DNA of 64,000 nt from an uncultured Bacilli bacterium (GTDB taxonomy: Bacteria; Bacillota_I; Bacilli_A; RF39; UBA660): positions 62,001 through 126,000 of the forward strand of contig CAJTLN010000003.1 of NCBI GenBank assembly GCA_910577505.1, written 5' to 3'. A model generated the notes under the pieces. The model saw only the letters and a program-made list of their open reading frames with translations, did not search any database and had not been told where the DNA came from. The first letter of the stretch is position 1. Every line of letters starts with the position of its first letter. A program made the translations under genes and the position numbers. Of the stretch, positions 51,843 to 60,705 are shown in pieces.

Positions 51843-52472
51843 TTTGATTTTAGTTATTGCATAAGAAATCATTACTTGAAATGATATATATGCAACCCAT
51901 TCAATTGTAAAACAAATTTTTTCTAATAAAGGAAAAATATTATATTCTTGGACAATAGAAACTATTAAAACATTAGTATCACATATTGCTAGACAAATAA
52001 AACCTAATAATATAAGAAGGGTCTTTTTAGTATGTTTTTGATAATTTAAAGTTGAATAAATATTGCGAGCAAATATTACAAAATATAAAATACCCTCTAT
52101 TACAAGACTTTTTTTATCTAATAGCAAACATGTTATTAAAACTAAGATAGCTATATATATTAAATAAGATATTTTGACTTTTGAATTATTGAAATAATAA
52201 AAATAAATTAATTGAATTAAGAGAAATGAATATATTCCATAAACATTATTAATATATATTAAGAAAATATCCCCTACTACAGCTATAAGTAGTGCTAAGT
52301 ATAGAAGTTTGTCTTGTTTTTCTATTTTTTTCTTGCTTGTGAACATATAAAGAGCTGTAAAAAAAATCGGTAAAAATGTTAAAAGATTTAAAATTGATTG
52401 ATTATTAAAAAACCACTTATTAACTATTAAAAATATAATTAATATTAATTCAACAATCGAATAAGCATGCAT
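51834..52472 (-). CDS. YhhN/lysoplasmalogenase-like membrane protein
   Basis: A 212-residue protein with about eight helices. The pair of acidic motifs 'LIAVVGDIFLIYINNVYG' and 'GFICLAICDTNVLIVSIV' follows the pattern of the YhhN family, whose eukaryotic member TMEM86 hydrolyses vinyl ethers of lysoplasmalogens. Motif match is partial. Its terminator separates it from the metallopeptidase operon. Confidence 0.5.
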   Translation of the reverse strand: MHAYSIVELILIIFLIVNKWFFNNQSILNLLTFLPIFFTALYMFTSKKKIEKQDKLLYLALLIAVVGDIFLIYINNVYGIYSFLLIQLIYFYYFNNSKVKISYLIYIAILVLITCLLLDKKSLVIEGILYFVIFARNIYSTLNYQKHTKKTLLILLGFICLAICDTNVLIVSIVQEYNIFPLLEKICFTIEWVAYISFQVMISYAITKIKKN

Positions 52473-52488
52473 TGTTTCACCTCTTTTT

Positions 52489-53061
52489 TTAAATTTTAGG
52501 AGTTACGTCTGTTCCATTATCAAGAATATTATCAACGAATTCATTAAATGTTAAGTTTGAATTAGGTTTATTATACTCAAAAATATGAAGTTTTTTTAAA
52601 ATTTCTTTATCAATTTTATTATATTTCTTATTGTATACTATGTGTTTATTCATCTTGTATATTAATGCATCATTTAAAGTATTAAATTCATGAATTCCTC
52701 TATCAAAATAGTCCGAATGTTCAAATATATACCATTTATTATTATCTTCATATATTAAAAAAGTATGAGTCGAGTAGTTATTTGGTTTATCAAATAAAAA
52801 CATAATATAGTAAGTCTTAGTATTATACTTATTTTTAGTAAACCAGTCACGTTCAAGTTCTACTTGATCAAAACAATGACCATATCCTTTATTAATTAAT
52901 TCTGTTGGAGAAGATAATCTCCATTTTGTTAATACATTTTTTTCAAATTCTTCTTCATTCCAAGAACCATATTTTTTTCCATCTTCATCAACAAATCCAT
53001 ATTCAATCATATCCATAAATGATAATAATTCTTTTGGACTTTTTATTTCTTCATATTTCAT
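52489..53061 (-). CDS. transglutaminase-like / cysteine-peptidase-fold protein
   Basis: A 190-residue soluble protein. 'NKGYGHCFDQVELERDWF' (Cys ~69-71) , 'NYSTHTFLIYEDNNKWYIFEHSDYFDRG' supply a Cys-His-Asp/His set in the order of the transglutaminase-like superfamily. The start at 53061 has AGGAGATAAT. The gene lies downstream of the MBL-fold gene with an overlap of the first start option, indicating an operon. The assignment is by motif order only. Confidence 0.55.
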   Translation of the reverse strand: MKYEEIKSPKELLSFMDMIEYGFVDEDGKKYGSWNEEEFEKNVLTKWRLSSPTELINKGYGHCFDQVELERDWFTKNKYNTKTYYIMFLFDKPNNYSTHTFLIYEDNNKWYIFEHSDYFDRGIHEFNTLNDALIYKMNKHIVYNKKYNKIDKEILKKLHIFEYNKPNSNLTFNEFVDNILDNGTDVTPKI

Positions 53062-53078
53062 ATTATCTCCTAAAGTCT

Positions 53079-53711
53079 TCATTCATTTATTAAAGTAATA
53101 CATTCAATAGATTTATCAAGTAAGGATTTGAATGTTTCCTCATCTTGCTTAGTACCAACAACTGTTATATAGTGAGTTGGAATTACTGTTTTAGGTTTTA
53201 TGATATTTATTAATTCGGCTGCTTCTTTAGCATCCATTGTATATGTTCCACCAATAGGAATAAGTGCAATATCACATTTTACTTTTTTGTTTTCTTCTGT
53301 TATATCGGTATCTCCTGCTATGTAAATTCTTTCATTATGTATAGTTAAGATATAGCCAACCCAGTTATTACTTACTGGATGAAATTGTTTGTTAATATTA
53401 TAGCTTTTTATTGTTTCTACTTGAATATCTTCAAGCTCATATGCATTATCTGATAAAACTCCAATAATGTTTTCTCTTTTAAAATCTTTTAAAACTATTG
53501 GAGCCATTTTATCTGGTATTATAATTTTGGTTGTTTCTTTCATAATATTTCTTATTGATTCAGGATCATAATGATCGTAGTGGTCATGAGTTATAAATAT
53601 TAAATCTGCATCATGATTATCCTCTGTTATTTTATATGGATCAAAATAGATAATTTTATCATCAGATATTTTTATACTGCTTTGACAATTTATTGTTATT
53701 TTATTTTTCAT
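53079..53711 (-). CDS. MBL-fold metallohydrolase (UlaG-like)
   Basis: A 210-residue metallo-beta-lactamase-fold enzyme. Metal motifs: 'DLIFITHDHYDHYDPESI' (HxHxDH), 'RIYIAGDTDITEENKKV' and 'KTVIPTHYITVVG'. It resembles UlaG-type or stress-related L-ascorbate-6-phosphate lactonase-like proteins. It is 2 bp downstream of the zinc-ribbon gene. Substrate unknown. Confidence 0.82.
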   Translation of the reverse strand: MKNKITINCQSSIKISDDKIIYFDPYKITEDNHDADLIFITHDHYDHYDPESIRNIMKETTKIIIPDKMAPIVLKDFKRENIIGVLSDNAYELEDIQVETIKSYNINKQFHPVSNNWVGYILTIHNERIYIAGDTDITEENKKVKCDIALIPIGGTYTMDAKEAAELINIIKPKTVIPTHYITVVGTKQDEETFKSLLDKSIECITLINE

Positions 53712-53713
53712 TA

Positions 53714-54181
53714 TTATTCACCTTTTCTAGTTTTCTTTATTACTTCAACATGAACTTTTTCGCTTGCTTTTTTTCTCAATGTAAATAAAGTTACTCTAGT
53801 GCCACAACTTGGACATTTAGCATGATTTATTCCTCTTTTATTTGGTAGTGGTAACTTTAAGGTTGTTTTACATTTGGAACATTTTTTATAAACATAACTT
53901 TTGCGATTATTAAAGTTTCTAATTATATTACTAAATGGCTTTAATAAGGTCTTTTTTATATTTAAATATGTTTGATTTTCTTTATATCTTTTTGTTTTAT
54001 TTTTAGATGTAATACGGAAGATGACTAGAATAAGAATTAAAATTTTTAATATATCAAGATAAAAATTTCTGATAAATATTGTTATAATGATTAAAAATAA
54101 AAGAATAATTATTAATAGTCTATTAAGGTCATCTACTAGTGTTTTGATAATTGATTTAATAAAATCTTGTTTATTTGGCAT
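53714..54181 (-). CDS. membrane protein with C-terminal zinc ribbon
   Basis: A 155-residue protein: two hydrophobic helices (~20-60), a basic linker, then a zinc ribbon 'CSKCKTTLKLPLPNKRGINHAKCPSCG' in outline (Cys pairs CxxC ... CxxC), ending in a Lys-rich tail. Zinc-ribbon plus helices is common for small regulators or assembly factors in Firmicutes. The ATG at 54181 (GGAGTG) overlaps the end of the upstream gene. Confidence 0.55.
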   Translation of the reverse strand: MPNKQDFIKSIIKTLVDDLNRLLIIILLFLIIITIFIRNFYLDILKILILILVIFRITSKNKTKRYKENQTYLNIKKTLLKPFSNIIRNFNNRKSYVYKKCSKCKTTLKLPLPNKRGINHAKCPSCGTRVTLFTLRKKASEKVHVEVIKKTRKGE

Positions 54182-54440
54182 TTTTTTCACTCCAATCATG
54201 TTTTGGGTCAAAGTTATTAGCTATTTCCCATTCTTCGTGTTTAGTTCTGGCATTTCTAACAGCTTCATTATTTTTTATACTGCAGCAACTTGCACCTTCA
54301 GTTATAAAGAAAAATTCTAAATCATATAGGGATGCAAGCTGTTTTACTTCTTCACATAAACTTCGTGCTTTATTTAAGTCATATTTTTTAACATCAACAT
54401 TTTTTTCTTTGTTATTATTATCTAAAGTTTCTTTTAGCAT
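54171..54440 (-). CDS. small hypothetical protein (89 aa)
   Basis: An 89-residue acidic helical protein ('SLCEEVKQLASLYDLEFFFITEGASCCSIKNNEAVRNARTKHEEWE' in outline), with a Cys-Cys pair. It overlaps the next gene by 11 bp. No domain recognised. Confidence 0.5.
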   Translation of the reverse strand: MLKETLDNNNKEKNVDVKKYDLNKARSLCEEVKQLASLYDLEFFFITEGASCCSIKNNEAVRNARTKHEEWEIANNFDPKHDWSEKNAK

Positions 54441-54487
54441 TTTAGTCCTCCTAAGTTTATTATATTATATGATATTTTAATAATTTA

Positions 54488-54518
54488 AAAAAGACCTTAA
54501 ATTTTATTTGGTCTTTTC
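54488..54518 (-). terminator. terminator after the DUF4186 gene
   Basis: Minus strand AAAGACC / GGTCTTT stem with a 13-nt loop, followed by TTTAAA. It overlaps the stop codon of the DUF4186 gene. Confidence 0.6.
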
Positions 54519-54884
54519 ATATTCTCTTTTTATCCATTCCATAATCAAAGCAACAACATAATTTTTCTCTGTGTTAGTTAGTTCAATTCCTTTTTTTATA
54601 TGATGCCATTTTTCAAGGCAACCACGACAACATGTAGCTGTTGCATGGCGAGCTATAAAAACAGGATGATTATGCGTTGGAGTTTGTGAGCCGTCGTTTG
54701 GTATAAAAGATGGTGCTAGATTTTTATTTATAAAATCATAAGCATGTTCTTTTATTATGTCCATACCTTTATTATTAATATAATCTATTTCTTTCTTATG
54801 AAGATGAAAGCTGCTTCTGAATTTACTTTTACTTAATTCTTTTAATTTATTATCAATTATCTTTTGGGCTTTATTATTTAACAT
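54504..54884 (-). CDS. DUF4186 protein
   Basis: A 126-residue protein with the hallmark DUF4186 core 'HPVFIARHATATCCRGCLEKWHHI' in outline: His and Cys residues of a likely metal site. The N-terminal 'KFRSSFHLHKKEIDYI' is also typical. Function unknown. Its start overlaps the end of the VOC gene by 11 bp, so the two are co-expressed. Confidence 0.85.
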   Translation of the reverse strand: MLNNKAQKIIDNKLKELSKSKFRSSFHLHKKEIDYINNKGMDIIKEHAYDFINKNLAPSFIPNDGSQTPTHNHPVFIARHATATCCRGCLEKWHHIKKGIELTNTEKNYVVALIMEWIKREYEKTK

Positions 54885-55290
54885 TTCTAGTTCCTAAATC
54901 GCTTTGAAATCTTAATAAGTAACCATCTGGATCTTGAACTAGGAACTCTTTACACCCTAGTAATTTGTCATCTTCACGATACCAGTTTTCTTCTATTTCA
55001 AAAGCTATTTGATAGTTATTTTCTTTTAGCGAATTATAAATAATATCTACATTTTCAACTTCTAACTGAAAATTGATACCTCTTCCGAATGGATATTCTA
55101 ACTTTCCTACTTCCCATTTATCATCATCACTAATTTCTTGCAGCATAATCTGTATTTCTTCTAAGGATAAAAAAGCAAACTTGTCTTCTGGTCTTTCATA
55201 TTCAATTTTAAATCCACATGTTTTATAAAATTGAATAGAATTATTCAAATTAGTTACTGATAATTCGGGAATAGTTTTATTAAAGTACAT
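54874..55290 (-). CDS. VOC-family (glyoxalase/bleomycin-resistance-like) protein
   Basis: A 138-residue protein with the VOC beta-alpha-beta pattern: 'VTNLNNSIQFYKTCGFKIEYERPEDKFAFLSLEEIQIML' in outline and the second module 'DIIYNSLKENNYQIAFEIEENWYREDDKLLGCKEFLVQDPDGYLLRFQ' ending in the usual DPDGYLLRF. Closest to bleomycin-resistance/BRP-type dimers. Ligand unknown. Confidence 0.85.
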   Translation of the reverse strand: MYFNKTIPELSVTNLNNSIQFYKTCGFKIEYERPEDKFAFLSLEEIQIMLQEISDDDKWEVGKLEYPFGRGINFQLEVENVDIIYNSLKENNYQIAFEIEENWYREDDKLLGCKEFLVQDPDGYLLRFQSDLGTRNVK

Positions 55291-55291
55291 T

Positions 55292-55657
55292 TTAAAGTTC
55301 TGTTACCCAAAGTCCATGTAGATTGCAATATGCATATACCTTCATGCCTTTTTCATAGTCAAAATATACTTCTGGGTCATCACCTGGTTTTAACATATAC
55401 TTAACTACTGAATCACTATATTCTGCAATAACATATTCAATGTGATGATTCTCTTCCATTGGGTGTTTTGTTTCTCCGATACTTACTACAACTACTTCAT
55501 CTTCAATATGACAAGCTGGAACATGTTTTTCCTTAGCTGCATCAGTGGTGTTAGCTACTATTTCTTTCATAGTTTCGCTACAACAAGTAAAGTTGGTATT
55601 TTCTCCTTCTATTAAACTTATAATATTTCCACATTTTTCACATTTAAAAATTCTCAT
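55292..55657 (-). CDS. dfx: desulfoferrodoxin (superoxide reductase)
   Basis: A 121-residue two-domain iron protein. The N-terminal desulforedoxin-like centre has 'CEKCGNIISLIEGENTNFTCCSETM' (CxxC ... CC) in outline. The SOR centre ligands are in 'KHVPACHIE', 'TKHPMEENHHIEY' and 'AYCNLHGLW'. It reduces superoxide to peroxide without making O2, typical of anaerobes. The ATG at 55657 follows GGAGGTAATAGAA. No rubredoxin gene adjoins it. Confidence 0.9.
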   Translation of the reverse strand: MRIFKCEKCGNIISLIEGENTNFTCCSETMKEIVANTTDAAKEKHVPACHIEDEVVVVSIGETKHPMEENHHIEYVIAEYSDSVVKYMLKPGDDPEVYFDYEKGMKVYAYCNLHGLWVTEL

Positions 55658-55692
55658 TTCTATTACCTCCATATTTCTATTTTATCATATTT

Positions 55693-55724
55693 AAAAAGAT
55701 ACAATTATTTTTTTGTATCTTTAT
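55693..55724 (-). terminator. terminator after the CDF gene
   Basis: Minus strand AAAGATACAA / TTGTATCTTT, 10-bp stem, followed by TTTAAA. It overlaps the 3' end of the gene at 55705. Confidence 0.75.
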
Positions 55725-56589
55725 TTACTTTAGCTGGATTAACGTGAATAATGGTTAAATATATTTCTGGAATTTTACGTTCTATTTCTCTTTCAAGTTT
55801 ATTTGCTATTTCATGACTTTTAAATGTAGATAAGTTTCCATCAACAAATATAGAGAATGAAACTTGGTATAAATAACCAACTGGTGTAGCATTAAAGTGA
55901 CTTATTTTTAAAATTTCGTCATGGCATCCTATTATTTCTAGCACTTTTTCCTTTGTTTCAACAGAAATTGTTTTATCCATTAATACATCATAACTATCTT
56001 TAAATATCTTGAAGCCAGTATATATTATCCACAAAGATATGCCTATTCCTACAATACCATCGATATATTTTACATGTAATAACGATAAAATTGCGGCAAC
56101 TAGGTTAAAAAATGTTATTAAACAATCATTACGATGATCTTTACTATTGGCTTCTACTAATAAATTATTATATTTTTTACCTATCTTATTTGTATATAGA
56201 TATAAACACATTTTTGTAAATATAGTAATAATACAAACAATAACTAACCATATTGTAAAATTATATTCATTTTTTATAAATATTGATAAAATTGAATCAT
56301 AAAGAATGGTAAATCCTAATATAATCATTGTTATACTTATTAGCATTGAATAAATATATTCTGCTTTGCCATGTCCCAAGTTATGATCTTCATCAGCTTC
56401 TTTTGAAGAAACTCTGTTACCAATAAAAGTCATTATGGAACTTAGAATATCTGATGCACTATTCATAGCATCTGCAATCATTGCTTGGCTACTTGAGATT
56501 ACCCCTACCACTATTTTAATAATAAATAGGAAAATATTTCCTGCAATTCCTAAAATACTTGCTGTATTAGCTACTTTAAAACGTTCCAT
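55705..56589 (-). CDS. cation diffusion facilitator transporter
   Basis: A 294-residue CDF-family antiporter for Zn2+, Fe2+ or Mn2+. Six helices; metal-site motifs 'IADAMNSASDILSS', 'HNLGHGKAEYI' and 'KDHRNDCLITF'. The C-terminal cytosolic domain (~210-294) has 'SHFNATPVGYLYQVSFSIFVDG'. N in the first motif in place of the common H fits Mn/Fe-type transporters, but does not prove it. It is next to a ZIP gene; export and import of divalent metal may be balanced here. Confidence 0.88.
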   Translation of the reverse strand: MERFKVANTASILGIAGNIFLFIIKIVVGVISSSQAMIADAMNSASDILSSIMTFIGNRVSSKEADEDHNLGHGKAEYIYSMLISITMIILGFTILYDSILSIFIKNEYNFTIWLVIVCIITIFTKMCLYLYTNKIGKKYNNLLVEANSKDHRNDCLITFFNLVAAILSLLHVKYIDGIVGIGISLWIIYTGFKIFKDSYDVLMDKTISVETKEKVLEIIGCHDEILKISHFNATPVGYLYQVSFSIFVDGNLSTFKSHEIANKLEREIERKIPEIYLTIIHVNPAKVNKDTKK

Positions 56590-56629
56590 AACTTTTCTCT
56601 CCTTAGTTAGCTTCTACATTATATCATAT

Positions 56630-57358
56630 TTATCCTAAAGTAACATCTAGAATCATCATTATTAAAAATCCAATTAAGAATCCAATAACGTTTGTTTTAT
56701 TTTCACTATCTGATTCTGGTATTAGTTCAACTATTGTAACATAGAACATTGCTCCTGCTGCTAAGGCAAGAAGATAAGGCATTATTACACTAACTATATT
56801 AGTAAACAAAAGTGTAACTATAGCTCCTAATAGTTCAAATAATGCAGAAATAAAACCATAAAAGAAAGCTTTATTTTTACTATATCCTTTTTTGTATAAT
56901 GGTAATGATACGATTGTTCCTTCTGGAAAATTCTGAATAGCTATTCCTATTGCAAGGGCATAACAAGCTGCTAGACTTAATCCCCCTGCTAAATAAGAAG
57001 CAAAAGCTATTCCTACTGCCATTCCTTCTGGAATATTATGAAGAGTTACAGCTAGCATAATATTATCTATTTTTTCACTTTTTTCTAGCTTTTTCTTTTT
57101 TAATATTAAATCTATAAAATAAAATATTAAAGTTCCAATTATCATTCCTATGCTTGTTGGTAGCCATACCAAACATTTAGACATTTCCATTGAAGGAATT
57201 AATAAAGACCAGATAGAAGCCGCAACCATAACGCCAGCTGCTATTCCTAAAATTATTCTTTCAAATCCCTTACTTAGATTTTTTTTCAAAAAGTATACCA
57301 TCGTTGAACCTAGTAAAGTTCCTATAAATGGTATAGATATACCAATAAATGTTTCCAT
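56630..57358 (-). CDS. ZIP-family metal transporter
   Basis: A 242-residue membrane protein with eight helices. The ZIP metal-site helices are 'VTLHNIPEGMAVGIAFASYLAGG' and 'GIAIQNFPEGTIVSLPLY' (HNxPEG and QNxPEG). It imports divalent metals such as Zn2+. The start at 57358 has GAGGAG at proper spacing; a longer reading from 57406 is unsupported. Confidence 0.9.
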   Translation of the reverse strand: METFIGISIPFIGTLLGSTMVYFLKKNLSKGFERIILGIAAGVMVAASIWSLLIPSMEMSKCLVWLPTSIGMIIGTLIFYFIDLILKKKKLEKSEKIDNIMLAVTLHNIPEGMAVGIAFASYLAGGLSLAACYALAIGIAIQNFPEGTIVSLPLYKKGYSKNKAFFYGFISALFELLGAIVTLLFTNIVSVIMPYLLALAAGAMFYVTIVELIPESDSENKTNVIGFLIGFLIMMILDVTLG

Positions 57359-57404
57359 ACAAATCTCCTCTTTATAGTGTATTCTTTTATTTTTTTTTGG
57401 AAAC

Positions 57405-57430
57405 AAAAAAACTTAGTGTCACTAAGTTTA
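57405..57430 (-). terminator. terminator after the small lipoprotein gene
   Basis: Minus strand AAACTTAGTG / CACTAAGTTT, 10-bp perfect stem with a minimal loop and TTTTTG tail. Confidence 0.75.
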
Positions 57431-57880
57431 ATACTTTTCTATTATTGTATATACATTATTCTCTTCATCTAATTCAATAGATTTTATCTCACGAGATATT
57501 ATTTTACCAGTACCATATTTATCTCTTGTAGTGTCTTCATAAACAATAAATTTTCCATCTTTATAAACATATTCTATTATTATTGGATCTCCTTCAATTG
57601 TATATCTTATGATTGTAAGGGTTGCATCTTTATTTGATATTGTATTTTCATAAAATTCTTTTATTTTATTATTGTTTATTATTTTATTATCATTATTGTA
57701 GATTACAAATCCATCTTTTTCCGCATTTTTTAAATCATAATCAATAGAAATATTATATTTATCAATTATTTGATCTTCTGTATATATGTTTTTAGATTCT
57801 TTTTCTACTTTTTTTGTACAGCTACATGTTAAAGATAGAATTAAAATAATTGTTGTACATATATATAATTTGCTTTTCAT
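57428..57880 (-). CDS. small lipoprotein
   Basis: A 150-residue lipoprotein: signal peptide and lipobox 'LSLTCSC'. The mature domain is beta-rich ('DKYNISIDYDLKNAEKDGFVIYNNDNKI', 'TIIRYTIEGDPIIIEYVYKDGKFIVYEDTTRDKYG' in outline), similar to DUF4362-type lipoproteins of Bacilli. Role unknown. Start at 57880 chosen from the signal peptide and TGGTG. Confidence 0.65.
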   Translation of the reverse strand: MKSKLYICTTIILILSLTCSCTKKVEKESKNIYTEDQIIDKYNISIDYDLKNAEKDGFVIYNNDNKIINNNKIKEFYENTISNKDATLTIIRYTIEGDPIIIEYVYKDGKFIVYEDTTRDKYGTGKIISREIKSIELDEENNVYTIIEKY

Positions 57881-57929
57881 TATTTTCACCATTATTATTA
57901 TAACACTAAATTATTTTTTTATAAAAATA

Positions 57930-57962
57930 AAAACATAGTAGATTATTCTTCTACTATGTTAT
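57930..57962 (-). terminator. terminator after the HD-domain gene
   Basis: Minus strand AACATAGTAG / CTACTATGTT, 10-bp stem, 9-nt loop, followed by TTTATTTTTA. Confidence 0.75.
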
Positions 57963-58515
57963 TGTCAGCATCAAATTTAATATTTATTACTTTTCTACTA
58001 GCTAAGAAATCACACATATGAACAAATTTCTGTTCAGGTGTTTTAGGTAGAGGTAATATTACATCACTATAAGCACTTGTATTAAATCTTCCCATATGAC
58101 TTGAAATACATTCGCATACAAAGTTCATATCTTCTTCGCTTATTTTTAATTCTGTTTTATATTTCTTTATAAATTCACACGCTACTAAAGGATGATCAAA
58201 TAATGTATACTTAGTTTCTGCTTCGCCTTTTTTTACTGAATCATGCAAAAGTAAAGACATAATAATCAAATCTTTAGTACGTTGAGGAAATTTGTAAATA
58301 CCAAATAATTCATAAGCCATACGAATCGCTGCTTTTGTATGTCTTAATAAACCGCCTTCTCCAGTTGCATAAGAAGGATGATATTTACCAGTACTACTTG
58401 CTGCGATTGTAAAAAAATAATCAGGTATTTTATCAATCATAATACTTAGAGATTCTCTAATGTCTTTATCTAATATATAATTAAGTTCTGTTTTAAAAAC
58501 ACTTTGTTTATTCAT
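57943..58515 (-). CDS. HD-domain hydrolase
   Basis: A 190-residue metal-dependent phosphohydrolase-like protein. Metal motifs: 'GGLLRHTKAAIRMAYEL' (His), 'LIIMSLLLHDSVKKG' (HD) and 'ISSHMGRFN' (His). Typical of the YqeK/PgpH-like HD superfamily that cleaves nucleotides. A real function for this member is not known. Confidence 0.8.
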   Translation of the reverse strand: MNKQSVFKTELNYILDKDIRESLSIMIDKIPDYFFTIAASSTGKYHPSYATGEGGLLRHTKAAIRMAYELFGIYKFPQRTKDLIIMSLLLHDSVKKGEAETKYTLFDHPLVACEFIKKYKTELKISEEDMNFVCECISSHMGRFNTSAYSDVILPLPKTPEQKFVHMCDFLASRKVINIKFDADNNIVEE

Positions 58516-58544
58516 TTTTTACCACCTGATTTATTATATCACAA

Positions 58545-59183
58545 TTACTTTCTTTCTGGTCCTTTTTTGGGTTGGCTTTTTTTATATGTTAAATATATTT
58601 CTTTATCTTCAAAGCCTTGTGACTTAAAATCTTTTATAACTTCACTCATTTGAGATAGCATACGATCATCTAGTTTGTATTTACTGATGTCTTCTGGAGG
58701 AAGAATGTATCCATCTACACCATTTTCTTGGTCATAATATTGAAAGTCTGATAGATTTGCTAAATAATATTCAGTTGCTAAAGTTTCTGCGCAATCTTCT
58801 GACATTACGCTTAGAAGAATTTCATTGAATAAGTAATATGCTAACTCTCCAAAAACTAACAAGATAGTTATTATTATTTTCATTATGATATGTTTATCTA
58901 TATTGTAGAGTAAAAATAGTCCTAATAATCCACCAATAATTGCTCCTACTCTTTTTACATAAACCATAAAACTTTCTTTGCTTAGAACACGAGAAAATTC
59001 TGGTAAGTTTCGTCTCGCTTGTTCAATCATACGATTACGATAGAATCCTAGATTATGAGCTGTTAGTTTTGTTTCTTCTGTTGTACCATCTGCATGTGTA
59101 ACTATAAGTTTATCTTCTTGGCAATCTAATCCCGTTATAAAATATTGTTCTGCATCTTTGTTTCCATAAACCATATTCATCAT
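58545..59183 (-). CDS. membrane protein of a tandem paralogous pair (member B)
   Basis: A 212-residue protein. An N-terminal beta-rich cytosolic part ('YFITGLDCQEDKLIVTHADGTTEETKLTAHNLGFYRNRMIEQAR' in outline) precedes two helices (~75-125) and a soluble C-terminal domain. The N-terminal pattern 'HADGTTEE...HNL' repeats in its neighbour ('YASGRTEEYDFTIHNF'), so the two are likely ancient duplicates. The ATG at 59183 follows AGGTGATTAAT and the neighbour's stop. Function unknown. Confidence 0.55.
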   Translation of the reverse strand: MMNMVYGNKDAEQYFITGLDCQEDKLIVTHADGTTEETKLTAHNLGFYRNRMIEQARRNLPEFSRVLSKESFMVYVKRVGAIIGGLLGLFLLYNIDKHIIMKIIITILLVFGELAYYLFNEILLSVMSEDCAETLATEYYLANLSDFQYYDQENGVDGYILPPEDISKYKLDDRMLSQMSEVIKDFKSQGFEDKEIYLTYKKSQPKKGPERK

Positions 59184-59184
59184 A

Positions 59185-59820
59185 TTAATCACCTAATTTC
59201 CATTTTTTCTTTAATGTTGTTGTTGTATTTTTGCTTTCTTCTGCGCGTATTTCGTCAGTAATTGTTGCTCCTAGCAAAGATACTTGACGTTTGTTATCTA
59301 ATAACTCCACATCTGATAGAGTAAGAAGATACCAATCTTCTTCAGTATTTGTAATAGGATCTAATACCTTTATTTTAAATTGTTCTTTATTAGCTAAAAA
59401 TGTTTCTGTTGTTGCTAGGACATCTATTTTTTTACCACATTCAGCATTTTCGATAGTTTTCATTTTTTGGTAGAAAATAGAGCCTACAACAATTATTAAA
59501 AATATAAATATTTTAATAACTTCTGACATATCAATTTTTACTGTTATGGCAACACCTAATATAGCTAATAATCCCTCAACGAGTTTATTTAAAGCAGCTT
59601 TGTTAGCCTTTTTAGCTTGAGCATAAAAGAATTCTTCTTTATATTCATGATATTGTCTTTCCATAGTTAGTAAAGTTGCATTAAAATTATGAATAGTAAA
59701 ATCATATTCTTCTGTACGACCACTAGCGTACACAACACAATACTTTGGATTATCTTCTTTCAAATATATTTTAGTTATAAATTTATCTTTATCTTCTGTT
59801 CTAGTTGTCAAATCTATCAT
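59185..59820 (-). CDS. membrane protein of a tandem paralogous pair (member A)
   Basis: A 211-residue protein with the same layout: N-terminal beta domain ('KFITKIYLKEDNPKYCVVYASGRTEEYDFTIHNFN' in outline), two adjacent helices (~80-115), soluble C-terminus. It is 1 bp upstream of member B. No domain of known function; gene pairs like this occur in gut Firmicutes. Confidence 0.55.
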   Translation of the reverse strand: MIDLTTRTEDKDKFITKIYLKEDNPKYCVVYASGRTEEYDFTIHNFNATLLTMERQYHEYKEEFFYAQAKKANKAALNKLVEGLLAILGVAITVKIDMSEVIKIFIFLIIVVGSIFYQKMKTIENAECGKKIDVLATTETFLANKEQFKIKVLDPITNTEEDWYLLTLSDVELLDNKRQVSLLGATITDEIRAEESKNTTTTLKKKWKLGD

Positions 59821-59879
59821 AATGTTCCTTCTTTCGATTTAAAATTTATTGTACTACATAAGACATAAAATTGGCAATA

Positions 59880-59906
59880 AAAAAATAGTACTATGTGTAC
59901 TATTGC
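59880..59906 (-). terminator. terminator after the VanZ gene
   Basis: Minus strand AATAGTAC / GTACTATT, 8-bp stem, 5-nt loop, followed by TTTTTATTG. Confidence 0.75.
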
Positions 59907-60607
59907 AGATATTCCAAATAGATGAAAGAATCTATGTATTTTTTTAAATATTTATTATTAATTATCACATATAAGATGTTTGCTCCCATAATATTTAAGA
60001 TATAGTCATCGATATCAAAAGAACCACTCATAGTTATCATTTGCATTGTTTCAATAATAATTATAAAAATACTAGTAACAAAGAAGAACTTGAACCATTT
60101 ATCGACGCTGTTAAATAGTCTTGGGACAAAGAAAGCAAACGGAGCAAAAGCTAGTAAATTACCGAATATATTATATATAAAAGTTGCATTAGATAAATTA
60201 TGATTTTTTAAAGCAATAAAATAATTGTTAATTGTGGCAAATGGAATAATATTAAAATTATTTGCCAAATATTCTCTAAATTGATTTGTAGTATTTGATA
60301 TCATAGCAATTCCTGTTCGACCAAAATATTGATCAAATAAAGTTAAATTTAATAACATTACTATATATAGAGCAAACCATATCCATAAATTAATTTTTGA
60401 TAATTTAAATAATTTTTTTGTTGATGATTTGTTTAGCAGATAACTTCCTATATACATTAAAATTATAACTAATAAAATTATTTTAAGTCTTTCTAAAGGT
60501 GATGTTAAATCAATTATAGAAAATTCTAATACTAAATAATATCCTATAAGAATTGTTGAAAGTATGTAGCAAATAATTCCACAGCTAAATAAAATCTTAT
60601 TTTTCAT
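59900..60607 (-). CDS. VanZ-family membrane protein
   Basis: A 235-residue protein with seven helices and VanZ hallmarks: 'NIIPFATINNYFIALKN', 'YNIFGNLLAFAPFAFFVPRLF', 'IIIETMQMI' and 'FDIDDYILNIMGANILYVI'. Slightly longer than many VanZ proteins because of N-terminal helices. It is a second VanZ-type gene, besides the VanZ-RDD fusion at 33028. Role unknown. Confidence 0.82.
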   Translation of the reverse strand: MKNKILFSCGIICYILSTILIGYYLVLEFSIIDLTSPLERLKIILLVIILMYIGSYLLNKSSTKKLFKLSKINLWIWFALYIVMLLNLTLFDQYFGRTGIAMISNTTNQFREYLANNFNIIPFATINNYFIALKNHNLSNATFIYNIFGNLLAFAPFAFFVPRLFNSVDKWFKFFFVTSIFIIIIETMQMITMSGSFDIDDYILNIMGANILYVIINNKYLKKYIDSFIYLEYLQ

Positions 60608-60670
60608 ATTATCACCTCAGATTTTAATTATAACAAAAATATTAGTAAAAAAATAGTTACGTAAAAATTA

Positions 60671-60705
60671 AAAAAGACCTAAGGCTGTCACCGAAGGTCT
60701 TTTTT
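60671..60705 (-). terminator. terminator of the large RNA
   Basis: Minus strand AAAAAGACCT / AGGTCTTTTT with internal GG..CC pairing near the TGACA-containing loop, then TTTTTT. The flanking A-run gives it bidirectional potential. Confidence 0.85.
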
